A program made the position numbers and the translations under genes. Shown here in pieces: positions 29,495 through 41,078 of a stretch of DNA of 64,000 nucleotides. Position 1 is the stretch's first letter. Every line of letters starts with the position of its first letter. The stretch spans positions 37,478 through 101,477 of the forward strand of contig VCJN01001053.1 in the NCBI GenBank assembly GCA_006384855.1, read 5' to 3'. A model generated the notes under the pieces. That model saw only the letters and a list, made by a program, of their open reading frames with translations, did not search any database and had not been told where the DNA came from. The stretch comes from Tetraselmis striata (taxonomy: Eukaryota > Chlorophyta > Chlorodendrophyceae > Chlorodendrales > Chlorodendraceae).

Positions 29495-32400
29495 ATGCTC
29501 TCCTTGCGCTCTGCAGCAGGCGTGTCGTGCGAGAGACGCGCTCCCCACGGCGCGGCGCCGCAGCGACAGGAGGCCATGGCCTCCCTCCGCGCGGCGAGCC
29601 GGGTGGGCGGCACTGGCTGGCGCCTCGGCTGGCCCTCGCCGCTGCGCGTCGGCGACGCGCCAGGGCGGCGGCTAAGCACTGCCTTGCGGGCCGCTACCGA
29701 GGCAGAGGCGGCGGAGCAGGCGAAGTCCAGCGCGCCGCAAACGCCGGCGACGGAGCGCAAGTGAGTCGCTCGACGTCCGCCCCCCACCCCCCGGACACAC
29801 TTAGTCGGCGTCAGCACCCGCACACTGGCGGCGCGCACAGCCGCGCAGCCATTAACTGGTGTATCCGCTCTCGAATCCCCCTATCCCGCAGGAAGCGCGT
29901 ACTGTCGGGTGTGCAGCCGACAGGCAGCATCCACCTGGGCAACTACCTGGGCGCGATCAAGAATTGGGTTGGCCTGCAGGAGCAATATGGTGCGCGCCCC
30001 CTACCGGCTTATGGGAAGTGATCGGGAGGAGGGAAGAGGTGAATATGGAGTGCGTCTGCCAGTGAATGCATTAGCTGGGCGCCTCGCGTTGTCTGCCACA
30101 ATCCTTCACGGTCACCGCAGCGGATGCACCCATTCTTATCAACTTATTACCGTCGGCATGTTGCCCTGCGCGCTTGGATTGGGAGCAAGGTAGTAGGTGT
30201 TTTGTACATTAGAGGATTAAGAACTTATGTGTTTATTACTACTGTGTTGCTTTGCAGCATAGGTACTTATGTTGATGACCCGCGTTTATTTTGGGGGTGT
30301 ATGTGTTTGCAGTTTTACTCCCCCCCCCCCCCCCCCCCCCACTTTCATTCCCTCCCCTCCCCGCATGCGCATCCCCCCTGCCCCTGCTGATCCCCCCTGC
30401 TGCCGACACATCCACGCTGACGCAGACACCTACTTCTGCGTGGTGGACATGCACGCCATCACGGCCGCCAAGGCGCACGACCCGCGGGAGCTGCGCGAGT
30501 CCAGCATGAAGAGCGCGGCGCTGTACATCGCCTGCGGCCTGGACCCCGACAAGGTGCGGCGCCTGCTGCCCAAGCCTGTCAGCGGCTCTTCTGCCCCTCG
30601 GGCAGTCAGGCTCAGCTTGCATCAGAGATCGCTATGCCAGCAGCTACATGAACGCACATGGATCTGCTCGGCGCATGGGCACGCACACTGCCCCGGGTGC
30701 CCCTGCTAGTGCAGTGCACTGACTCTCTTTATCGACCCCGCGCATCTGCAGACCAACATCTTCATGCAGTCGCACGTGGCGGCGCACGCGGAGCTCACGT
30801 GGCTGCTGACGTGCCAGGCGCCGATGGGCTGGCTGGGGAAGATGATCCAGTTCAAGGAGAAGTCCCGCAAGGCGGGCGAGTCGGTGAGTGGCGGAGGGAG
30901 GCTGGGCGGGGATTGAGGTTTGGCCAAGTGGTGAGAGGGGCGGGGGGAAGGGGGTGGTCAGGACCCTACCACTCCAGGCCTTTGGCGATGTGTGGGTGAA
31001 AAAGAGCCAGAGGGTTTGACGGCGCTGACGGGCCCGCCATGCTCGCAGGTGAACGCAGGGCTGCTCATCTACCCCGTCCTAATGGCCGCTGACATCCTGC
31101 TCTACCAGGTGCGAAGCGAGCTCGGCTCAGCTGAGCGACCCATTCCCCGCATGCGCCGCGCACATAAACAATTGCTGCGCCACCCTTTGCGCATGTCGAT
31201 AGCATGCTCTGGTAGATGGGCAGCTATGCTGTATGTTTGGGGCGCTTGTCGAGCATCGGGGGGCGCGAGGGGGGAGGGGGGGGGGGGGGGTTCAGCCTGT
31301 AGCAGGAGCCGTATGCACCTTAAGACTGCGCCGATGCTCATTGGCGGTGCGCGTGTTTGCGGCAGTCCGACCTGGTGCCTGTTGGCGAGGACCAGCGGCA
31401 GCACCTGGAGCTCACGCGCGACCTGGCGGACAAGGTGAACACCACCTTTGGCGGCAAGCAGTGGAAGAAGCGCGGCGGCCGCGGCGGCCGCATCTTCAAG
31501 GTGCCGGACGCGTTCATCCCGCCCGCTGGCGCGCGCGTCATGTCACTTGAGGTGTGACTCCGTCCTCCCCCCTCTCCCCCACGCCCCCCGATACCTATGA
31601 CACTGGGCCCCAATCTCACACATCGTACCCTGTCAGTTGCCACCTCAGTCACCTTGCCATGGGGTCCATTGATTATCTGTTGAGCTCACTGCCATTCTGA
31701 GCTGTGTAAGTGAGATGAAGTGAGTGGAGCCAATGACGCAATACCTTAATGTAGGACATTGCCAACACACCTTATCAGAACATAACGTAAGCCCGCTTTG
31801 GGTTCGCTGAATACCATTATTTTTGAAGCCCCCCCTTTGCCACCCTTCCAGCCGCCCTCAGCGCGCAAAAAGAGAGACAAACTATATGACGAGACCTATT
31901 AGAATACACCGAGAATTTCGCCTGGAAGCTCCAACTTGATTGTGCAAAAAAGTTCGTTGTGTTGATGACCCGCAGACCCGATTGAATGCTACGGCACCAT
32001 AATTGAGCGTCGTGTAGCGCCATTGTCGATGAGAGCATTGGAGGACATACATTTGACGCCAACATAATCGTTTCTTGCATCCGGGGGCTGATGTCGCGTC
32101 CAATGATCGCACTCCCTCCTAGCGCCCTGTCTCCCCCTCAGCCTCACACCCCGATGCGCTCTGTCACCAACAGGATGGCACCTCGAAGATGTCCAAGAGC
32201 GCAGAGAGCGAGCTCTCGCGCATCTGCCTGCTGGACCCGCCGGATGTGATCGCCAAGAAGATCAAGCGCGCCAAGACGGACGCGTTTGAGGGCCTGGAAT
32301 TCGACAACCCGGAGCGGCCCGAGTGCGCCAATCTCATGTCCATCTACCAGCTGATGACCGGCATGAGCAAGGTGCGGTACATCCGGGTTGGGAAGGGAGG

Positions 32401-33200
32401 GGGCTTCGAGCACGCTATTTGTTGCGACAAAGGTTGCTGATTTCAGTTGGATGCCTGTGTTGATCTAAAAGAGGCATGCATGCTTTGATATTGCAATAAT
32501 GTGTATATATGTCAACATACGTATATAGGGGGGAGGGGGAGGTTCCTCTATAGCCGCGCGTGTATGATTGCTCATGTACAAATGCCTGTTCACACAGTTG
32601 CGTATGATTATGTACAACCACACACATGCGCGCGCGGACACAAATCCATGTGCAGAAATGTAAAGCGAATGCTATTGTTTTACATGCTGCGTGGTTGTGG
32701 TAGAGGGCAGGTATCGCCAGCCAGCATGCAGTCGACGCTCGAGGTGCATTGGGCCACCCTGTCAAATACATCAATGATAGTCGAAACATGGGGCGTTTTC
32801 TGGTGGCGTCATGACAGACTACATTGCATAACCTAGCTATATACACGGTGCATCTGCAAGCAGGGTGTATCACTTCAGGCGACCTCCGCGGCAGGATGAT
32901 GACATGATCGCAGGGTCCGTGGTCTTCATGCTGACGCACCCATGCATGGCGGTGTCGGCCCCGCAGGAGGCTGTGATCGCGGAGCTGGGGGACAAGCGCT
33001 GGGGCGACTTCAAGCCGCTGCTCACCGACGCGGTGGTGGCGCACCTGGAGCCCATCCAGGCGCGGTACGCCGAGGTGCGCGCGGAGCCCGGATACCTGGA
33101 CGAGGTGCTGCTGCGCGGCGCGGAGGAGGCGTCCCGCACGGCCAACTGGACGCTGGACAACTGCCGTGACGCAATGGGCTTTATGCCCTGCCGCCGCTGA
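29495..33200 (+). CDS. trpS: Tryptophanyl-tRNA synthetase, organellar
   Basis: Charges tRNA-Trp in plastid and/or mitochondrion; it is the bacterial-type class I enzyme. Eight exons with consistent phase give 433 residues: 29,495-29,760; 29,892-29,989; 30,426-30,553; 30,752-30,883; 31,049-31,108; 31,366-31,551; 32,174-32,371; 32,967-33,200. The N-terminal 85 residues are an Ala/Arg-rich targeting sequence (a second Met lies at 29,576). Catalytic motifs are PTGSIHLGN (near 98-106, the HIGH signature) and KMSKS (295-299). Family blocks [29 protein letters not shown] and [20 protein letters not shown] are present, and the C-terminal [14 protein letters not shown] is typical. Intron 2 contains C21 (30,320-30,340), and the last intron is about 600 bp. 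No missing motif. Confidence 0.95.
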
Positions 33201-35310
33201 GCATCCTCCCCCCTTCCCCTCCGCCCCCGGCCCGCACTATCTCATCCTCAACTCCGTCTCAGCCTCCCTCTGTGCTGGCCGAGCTGTTGAGCAAGTAGCG
33301 CAATTTAACGACAATCAACGAGTCATCCAAGCGCCTTCACATAAATCACAATACATTATAATACATTAGAACAACAGTAATCTAATAATGAAATAATCAT
33401 AACAGTACAATAGAATGAAATAGAACAACAATTATATGATAATGAAATAGAATGACATAGTAATGACAGCGCACATCCCAGAAATAAGCGCAAACTCCAC
33501 GTTCAGTTGACTTGCCCTGCATGGCCAAAACGTACATGGCAGCACCGTATGGACCACTGGACCATCCACTGCCGCAATCTTAATCGAACATGGCTGTGTA
33601 CTATCGGACACAGTGGCCCCTCCTTCGAGCCGTGTGTTCAGAGATTGATCTGGCACACTGTACTCTGATAGGAAGTCAACATTGCCGCGCTGCAAAACAT
33701 GTCCTCGGGGGAGATACACGCGTTGTTATTTGTACATAGTGATGTTGCTGAACCAATGGTCCTCCGCCCTCCCCAACAGGTAAATAATAGTGACTGATGC
33801 CCTGCCCGCACATTTGACACGAGACCTCTATCGCTAGAGGCCAGGGTAGTTATATCGTATCATATCAGGCATGTATATAATAATCATTGTTCGCCCTTTG
33901 TATAGCAACATTCAGCAGCCCACAAAAAGTCTGTGCACATAGCAGACCGCATGTATCCCCGCCTTGACGCTTGCTAGGGGGGAGGGGGACACGGGGCCTT
34001 GCATTTGACACGTTGACAGTATGCAAGCTTCCCACGGCGAGGAGCTGGCTGTCTCTTCCTCCCTCAGCTCCAGAGAGTCCATGTACGGGAACCGTGATGT
34101 GGCCCATCGTCCATAATTAATCTCTTGGCAGCACGTATGTATGTAACAATGACTAAATCACTGACTGACTGGCTGACTGTGCTAAATAACGACTAAAATA
34201 AAAGCGTCAAGACAAGGATATGGTATATATACACTATGCGGATGTGTAGGTGCACATACTACTCATGATGTGGGTAGAGACGGGCATACACAAAGCAAAT
34301 AGGTATAGAAGGACCAACACTAAGTCAGCAATGCATATCATGAACTAATGATGCATGCATGTCTAGTATTGACATCATATCATTCCACCTCGGCGGTCCA
34401 GGTAGATACAAGTAGCTGCAGACAAGTCCCATACATCATTACGCGCCTGCCGCTGTTGGGGCCATCATGGTGACATGTTCGAGGGGCATGTGCACACAGG
34501 TAAGGTGACACAGCAGACGCTAAATATACATCCGCAAATGCAGCAGGCTCCTCGCTGCTGCAACTTATGGCGGCATGATCATCATCACCTGTGAGCACGG
34601 TCGTCTGATAGCAATGGCGGAATGGTTTATCGATGGTAATTAACGCCATCATTAGAACGAGGTCACTATTTCTTGATACAAGTCTCACCGCATGACATAT
34701 GAGGTATGCTGGTAATTGTGTAATCATGGTACAAGTAGATATCCAACACGACGTTCCAGACGCCCTGCTGGTTCTCACTTGGTGCAAAACTGTACGTATT
34801 ACGGATACTCGCAAACTAGTACTCTTACCGCCATGTTTTGGCATGGTAAGCGGAAAGTTCTCAAGCGGAATGAAGGATGGACTGCCGAAAGTACTGTTAC
34901 GAATCATGTTCTGCTACGTAACTACTGCTGATAATAAACTCTCACATGCTGGCGTCGACTCCGCAGCACCCTCCAATAAGATACGCTGGTACTACGGGAC
35001 ATTTACATTTCCTACGGGACTAGCACCTTCGGTACAGTAGAAGTCCATGTCCGATTACACTGCGGTCAGCCCCCCTGGAAGGTCGTGAAACCGCAGTAAA
35101 CATTTCTGCCCATCTATGCCTAAGGAAGTGGCTGCTCGAGGTGGTACCTTACGTCACTCAAATGAACGCTTAATATGTAGGTTTGCGCACTACATGCCGC
35201 ACAAACTCGTGTTTCAGTTGACCGCCACTTGTCCACTTCAAACATGATGTGAATACCAATAAGTTTGTGATTGGCCATTGATTCATGTGTGACAGGTACT
35301 CGCTTCACAG
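33201..35310. other. Gene-poor, AT-richer interval
   Basis: No gene is recognised. A 175-codon minus frame from a true ATG (34,380-34,907) and a 113-codon plus frame (34,699-35,040) overlap and match nothing I know. The overlapping frames and Ser/Thr-rich composition suggest chance. 33,350-33,470 is a simple AATAGAATGA-type AT-rich tract. Confidence 0.4.
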
Positions 35311-35315
35311 GCGTG

Positions 35316-35420
35316 CACGCGTGGTCCGGACTCTGAACCGGGCGCGCATCCCTCCCGCCTCGTGCGGGATGCAGGCCGGTGTTGATCTCCTATCGCTGCT
35401 TTTAGCGGTGGATTTGTTAT
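35316..35420 (+). mobile_element. Family B retrotransposon 3' end, very short copy
   Basis: Starts within the last codons of family B (ACGCGTGGTCCGGACTCTGAA) and keeps the CCCGC/GCGGG hairpin, GGTGTTGAT and a second hairpin CGCT-GCTTTT-AGCG. Roughly 100 bp remain. The second hairpin is followed by GGATTTGTTA, also seen reversed at about 43,986. Confidence 0.65.
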
Positions 35421-35424
35421 TGGC

Positions 35425-36320
35425 ATGGTGTAGTCGACACCAGTAGGTCGCTATGTGGCACGTGCATGGGGCAACTGCTACCATGTCGTGCAGGTGCGGC
35501 ACGTGCCTGTACCACACACAACCAACTCCTTCCGCGCAGCGGCACTGATTGTGCTGCTCAGCCCTGTGGCTCGCCAGCCTTTCATGCAGGGACACTGCAG
35601 ACGACGAACTGCTGCTAGGTGTGTATAAATATATGTGTATGTATGCACATATATATACATATATATGTCCATGTCCATATATATGTATATCTGTATATGT
35701 AGATACATATATGTACCTCCTCCTCGTCTTTGATTATGGAGCGATCGAGAAACTTCATCCTGTCCAGGAGCAGAAGGCGTAGCATCCGTACTGTGGAGCT
35801 ACTCATCAGACTGACATGAGTTATGCAAACAAGCAATGGTCAATACCGCACAGCAAGACTCTTCATGGCATTCTTCCAGCTAAATGGGTGAAAGCGCGCA
35901 TCCGAAGCGTGTCCTGTTCGCACTGTTGCCATGCAGGCTCGCCGCAGTACACAGCCACCCGGCAGGTAGCGATCCCGTTGGGCGGGTCTTGGAGTAGAGG
36001 AGTGCAACACATGCATGATGCAAGCACGCTAATAATCAATATTCACGTGGATAGCAGACATCGGCGGTGCCCGGGACGGCGCCAGGCCGCCTGCGGTGGT
36101 TCCATCACGCGACTCACCAGACTGCCAGGGCCGCACATGTCAACGCCCCTGCCCTCATCCAAATAGCTATGCAACGCAGGCACGCTGCTGCCGGTATAAA
36201 TAGAACCATACGTAGGAGCTTGTGGACTCACTGTATCAGATTCTGTATATTTCGCCTCATCTGCATCTCAACTCACATCCAAACGTGGTGAAGGGCGTTA
36301 CAAGCAATGATTGGATACAA
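35425..36320. other. Spacer with TATATG microsatellite
   Basis: 35,620-35,720 is a TATATG/CATATA-rich simple repeat. Otherwise nothing is recognised up to the F-box/LRR-like gene. Confidence 0.4.
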
Positions 36321-36321
36321 A

Positions 36322-37620
36322 TCATTGTTGTGCGTCAGCGCGGTAGAAAAAATGTTCCATCGGGATCGCCAAATTATGGTCCCCCCACACATCATCAATG
36401 AGCAGAAGCTCAGATGTCTGGAAGCGCTGAAGAAAGACAGTCCACATCTGAAAGGTCAGGTCCCATCCTTTGGAGCTTCTTATGGTAGCGTTCTGCCATG
36501 CCTCCTCAGCTTCCAGGCTGATGCTCTTGACCTCTGCAGCGTAAGGAGGCTCCGGAAGTACTGCAGGGACGACATCACCTACAATTCGATGAGGAAGTAG
36601 GGACTGGCTTGGTCTAGCTCCTCTGAAGAAGTCAAGCTGCCCTGATGGAACAAATCCCATGATGGCTGCCAGCACCGCATCCGTGGTAACCATCCCAAAA
36701 CCAATATCGAGCCGTCGTAAGCGTTGGCCGCTGGATCTGAGGAACGCCACCAGGTCCTTGAACTCTCTCCCAGGTACCACACATCTGCCAGGCTTGTACC
36801 AGCCTCCGAGGTCCAACTCCTCCAGGTTAGGGCACATCTCTGCGAGGGTGCGCAGGACGTCGCGAATGTCCAGCGACTGTGGGCTAAGCTTGCCAAAATC
36901 AAGAACCTTTAAGCCCGGGCAAAGGATAGGTCGCAGGCCCTGGACGCTAGTCAATTGACCAGACGGATGCACTCCTTCCAGAGACTTCCGAAGACTCCCC
37001 AGATGCTCGAGCGCAGTGTCGGCCAGGGTGCTGCATGTTTTGATGTGCAAAACTCGGAGCTTGCGGCAGCGGCCAACGACCTGAAAATGCTCATCTGTCG
37101 CCATGTTGTCACATCTGAAGACCTCCAGGCGATCAGCAACGCGGTGTATTGCAGAATGAATGTCTGCGGCGCTGACAGCTTGATTATGTCTCTTCAAATC
37201 AGCTTCGGCGGGTGCACATGTAGGTGACTGACAGCATACCGGCGCAGTTTAGAGGTAACTCCGGTCCAAAGCTTCTGTAAATCGACGCATAAAGGTATCG
37301 CGACGACGACGGTGCGTATTAAACGGCCAAACCGCCATATTGATCGAGCTCCATGGCTTCCTGGGAATGTGAGGGTCAAATGCTAGGTGCAACATTCGAC
37401 GGCTGGTTGCGGCTGGCGCCTTCCAAGTCACCCTGATTGAGGAAGGCGGCCACGTGCAAGAGTTCGTCTCGGCCAAGGAGGTCCAGCAGAGCAGGGAGAT
37501 CATCGTCGTTTAGGTCTGCCGTCTCATCGCCAGTCTGAGAATTTGCGGCGCCGGACGTGACCGCATTGCTGATAATACCAATGCTAGCGATACCAGGTGA
37601 AACAATAACGACGTCGAATA
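36322..37620 (-). pseudogene. F-box/leucine-rich-repeat-like gene, frame-disrupted
   Basis: The uninterrupted part (36,322-37,200, about 290 codons, no ATG at its head) holds leucine-rich repeats: CRKLRVLHIKTCSTLADTAL, CPGLKVLDFGKLS, CPNLEELDLGGWYKPG and QRLRRLDIGFGMVTTDAVL. Upstream on the same strand, about 37,500-37,440, lies an F-box-like LPALLDLLGRDELLHVAAFL. The expected continuation RRMLHLAFDPHIPRKPW-SSINM is one frame away (shift around 37,430), and a TAA separates that from the repeats near 37,255. F-box proteins with such repeats select substrates for SCF ubiquitin ligases. Two small undetected introns cannot be excluded, but no good splice pairs fit, so I favour a pseudogene or sequence errors. 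Confidence 0.5.
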
Positions 37621-37629
37621 CATCTTTTG

Positions 37630-38090
37630 GCTAATGATTGTTCTTGAACAACGACGGCACTGCGCGGCGACGACGAAGTCAGCAGCTTCTGCACCGCTCC
37701 CGGGCCAGCGGGCCGCGAAGGCGGTATTCACGAAGAGCAGCATAGCGCTCCCGGGATAGCGACTGCTGATGAGTGCGAGTGTCACAGCCGGCTTCCACAG
37801 CTGGCAGCTGTTCGTTGGTGTTTATGGATTAGTTGACGGCGTTGGTCGGCGCCCATATCCTCACGTACAGGGACATCCAACACTTCCTGCGCGGTAATAA
37901 CCCGTACGATGGTGCGAAAATGTCCCAATTTTTTATGTCAATATACGGTAAATGTGCCGGCCGACTATGGAACTGGGATGCCAAATTAAGCCAAGCCGCA
38001 TGGGTTTATAGCTACAGCCACTCGTGGTGATGAAGTGGCGCAAGGCTGGAAGCTGACAGCCCTACTGCGATGACCTAATTATGACCTAAA
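37630..38090. other. Upstream of the F-box/LRR-like gene
   Basis: A 65-codon plus frame at 37,833-38,030 and a 91-codon minus frame at 37,510-37,785 are unrecognised. The stretch ends at an LTR-like repeat. Confidence 0.3.
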
Positions 38091-38091
38091 C

Positions 38092-38270
38092 AAAAGTATG
38101 ATTTTACCTCCTCTCATAACCGCTTTTCGGCTACATGTGCAGCTAACTGGTAGGTACGGGTTGCTAGAGCACCCGTCGCTGCGCCCGATCGTGCTGCGCA
38201 ACACAAGCATACATAAAAACAGCCGTAACAAGTGAGCATGCCATCTTCCAGCTTCGACGTGTTTCTCAGT
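38092..38270 (+). repeat. LTR-like repeat, copy 1
   Basis: About 180 bp match 43,325-43,510 in the same orientation: CCTCNTNTCNTAACCGCTTT, GCTACATGTGC, CACCCGTCGCT, GCAACAC and GCCGTAACAA. It could be a solo LTR or two unrelated insertions of one repeat. No TG...CA ends were located. Confidence 0.55.
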
Positions 38271-38545
38271 AACGAAACACGTTACATGTTTCGGGCAAGG
38301 TCACATGTTATTTAAAGGCCGCACTCGGCTCACCGTCTGAGTGTGATATTCTCGTCCGTACGCCGCTTGTGCGTTACCATGCTAGACGATGGAGAAGACC
38401 CCGTCGCCGAGTCGACACTCGAGTCGCTTCAAGCGGACTTGCAAGCTAGCCCAATATGCGTTGCTGTTGGAGCTCAATCGTCGCATGCTCAATTGACGAC
38501 TCGGCGCCATGCAGGGGCCCACCATGCTGAGCGGAGGGTCATGGG

Positions 38546-39543
38546 TAAGGCTCCGCATCAAGAATCAATAAAAGATCGAATCATGGTGCACCAGACAGAT
38601 CGTGAATCGCACCAAGAATCAATATCTAGGCGCGGAATTTACTGGTGCACCGATATTTATTGGGCTGTAATATTCGGTGCACCGATATTTAGGCGCGGAA
38701 TTTACTGGTGCACCGATATTAAGGTACCGGTATTTACTGGTGCACCGATAGTTCGGTGCCGACATTAACTGATGCACCAACATTTAACCGCCTATTTTAC
38801 CGATGCACCAATATTTATCTGCGTAATTGAATCAACGACTGGTGCACCAAGAATCAACCGAGAATCAGCCAGAGTGGGAGACATGTGTCATCGACGGCTT
38901 CGGTCGTGACGATGCTTAGAGAGGGTTGTACTCATTGATGATTCCCGCGGACGAAGGGGGAGGGCAGGGGCAATCTTTTTCCCAAGTTGTATGGGATTGG
39001 TCCCATACATGCTTCTTAGTACTTAGCGCATCACACATGCTGCAGTAATGTGGTGTGCGTCCTGTCCACTTGATGCATGGATCAAAGTGTAATAATAATA
39101 TGATGATGAAAGCCCTTATGTAATAAAAACTCCTCGTACTTGTACGAGTAATCATAATATGATGATGTTAATTGAGGCTCATTTTCATCGCATGAACTTG
39201 ACACAATTTCCTTGCTTCCAGATTAACTTCAAATCTGGAGTTAATCGAGGAGTAAAGTCGGTTAATACTGCATATATCACCTCTGGTGCACCAATATTTT
39301 CGCATAATTTTCTGGTGCACCAATATTTACACACGGAATTTACTGGTGCACCGATATTTAGACACGGAATTTACTGGTGCACCGATATTTATGTGGTGGA
39401 TTTACCGGTGCACCAATGTTTAGCAACCCAATTAAATCGATTAAAGATCGGATCAACTGGATCATGCACCAATTCTTGATCTTTTTTTTCCGTCATGCAC
39501 CAATTCTTGATATTTATCTCCTGAGGCTTGATGCGGAGCCCTA
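38546..39543 (+). mobile_element. hAT-type non-autonomous DNA transposon (998 bp)
   Basis: The ends are 17-bp inverted repeats with one mismatch: TAAGGCTCCGCATCAAG at 38,546-38,562 and, reversed at 39,527-39,543, TAGGGCTCCGCATCAAG. Perfect 8-bp target duplications GTCATGGG lie on both sides (38,538-38,545 and 39,544-39,551). Eight-base duplications and TA-R-GG ends fit the hAT superfamily. Both subterminal zones carry about 17 copies of GGTGCACC or near variants, usually as TTTACTGGTGCACCGATATTTA, likely transposase-binding sites. No transposase frame exists, so it would need one supplied in trans. The perfect duplications suggest insertion in the recent past. Confidence 0.88.
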
Positions 39544-39559
39544 GTCATGGGTGCGACAG

Positions 39560-41075
39560 GCCCGGCGGCACCACCCCCACCTCCACGTGGTGGCCGCTGA
39601 TAAACCCTAAAACCCGTGCCCAGCTGGGTGCGGCAGGGGGCTGATCGCCCTCGAGCGGGGTGGCCGGTTGTGGCGGGTCCTTGGATCCTGCGACAACCGG
39701 GGAGCCCTACTACATGGCGCTTTTCAAATAATACTTGTAGTCCCGGTAGCGTCTGCAAGCGCCGCCGGGCAGTAGCGCTCTACGGGGATGCTAAAAATAA
39801 TTCTTGTACGACCTCGGCCTTGTGTCGGCCTCTCCGAGATCCGCCTACGGTTGGGAGGGGAGTGTGTACGACTCTATCGGGGGCAGCCTACTCGCGAGAG
39901 ATGTTCGAAGTAAAATCGTGTTCTCGTACCCCGGTACGACATGCGACCACAGCGCAAGAGACGGGAGCCCGGCACTAAGAGGCGGGGTGGACGTTCGGGG
40001 GTGGAGAGGCCAGGCATTGTAGCGACGCAAGGGCCGGGCGACAGAAGCCGAAGTTCCCTGAGGGAGTCGCAGCCATGCAGCGGGAGGAGTCCGCCGGCGG
40101 TCAGTTCGGTCTGACCAATCATGGCATGGAGGGGCGGCTACAACGACGAGGCGCGCTGCGGAGGCGAGCGGCGCGCAGGCGAGCAGGACCGGCATGCCGA
40201 CCACGTACGGAGCGACGACACGCGGAGGGGTGGAGGGGGGGGGGGGGGGCGCTTTCCCCCTCCAGCCCCCCTTGGGGATCCTACCGCATGAGCTCAGGCG
40301 GGCAAGATGGAGTGGTGATCGGCGGACCGAGGCCGAGGGCAGGCGGACCGCCACAGCCGGTGCGGTGGGGCGACCAGCGCAGCGTTAACTTGCGGGATAT
40401 TTCAGCGATGGCGGCAGGTGGAGCCAAGACGCAGCACGGCGATAGGGAATTGCGCGGTGCCGGTGCATTACCGATGTACGGGGAAACATTTTATTCGGGG
40501 GCGGGGCGATGTATTCGTAATCCCCGTACTGCCAATTAGCGGTAGTCGGCCGTAATTGCGACCGTTCGTAGCTATCCGGAAATAAAACACTCGATGAAAG
40601 AAGGCGGGGTTTGAAAATGAAAGCGGATGGTCGGGAGCTTGGGCTGTAATTACAATGTCTTCCCTTCTATGTATGGTTAGAGATAGCATATGACCTAAGA
40701 ACAACTCAGTCCGAGCGGTTGAGAACAACATGCTTACACGTTGAAATCACTTTTAATTTCAATTTCAATGACGGCTCGCGAGCGCTGCTATGTCGGCGGA
40801 AGCGGGGCACATGGCTATGGCTCTGGACAGCGCAGCGCGGGGCAACCGACATGCGACGGGGGAGCCACAATGTGCATCGACTCGGTAGAGCCAACTCAAA
40901 TCGGCCGTATCAGCTCAAAAATTAGCGAGTGACGAGGATAACTACATCGTGGTACAATATGTAATAGCTACTGCATGGTAGAGCATGGTAACGAGGACGT
41001 TCGACCGGTCAACCGGGTGCCCGGGTTGTTCCCGCTTCGTACCGACCTTACGAGCGACTACCTCAAGCATGATGA
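39560..41075. other. Spacer, no gene recognised
   Basis: A telomere-like AAACCCTAAAACCC lies at about 39,602-39,615. G runs occur around 40,225-40,249. Overlapping frames on both strands (40,075-40,539; 39,845-40,354) look like GC-rich shadows. Confidence 0.4.
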
Positions 41076-41078
41076 CCG

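Noticed and set aside
34380-34907. 175-codon ORF from an ATG
   Set aside because: No recognisable domain, overlaps an opposing plus-strand frame, no splice or repeat context to support it. Kept only as a note in the spacer entry.
38580-38850. CRISPR-like array of spaced repeats
   Set aside because: The spaced GGTGCACC motifs are subterminal repeats inside an element with terminal inverted repeats and target duplications in a eukaryotic genome; spacers are not unique and repeats are short.
39105-39130. Fifth family A 3' end (GAAAGCCCTTATGTAATAAAA)
   Set aside because: Only about 20 bases match the family A terminus, inside the hAT-like element; too short to distinguish from chance.
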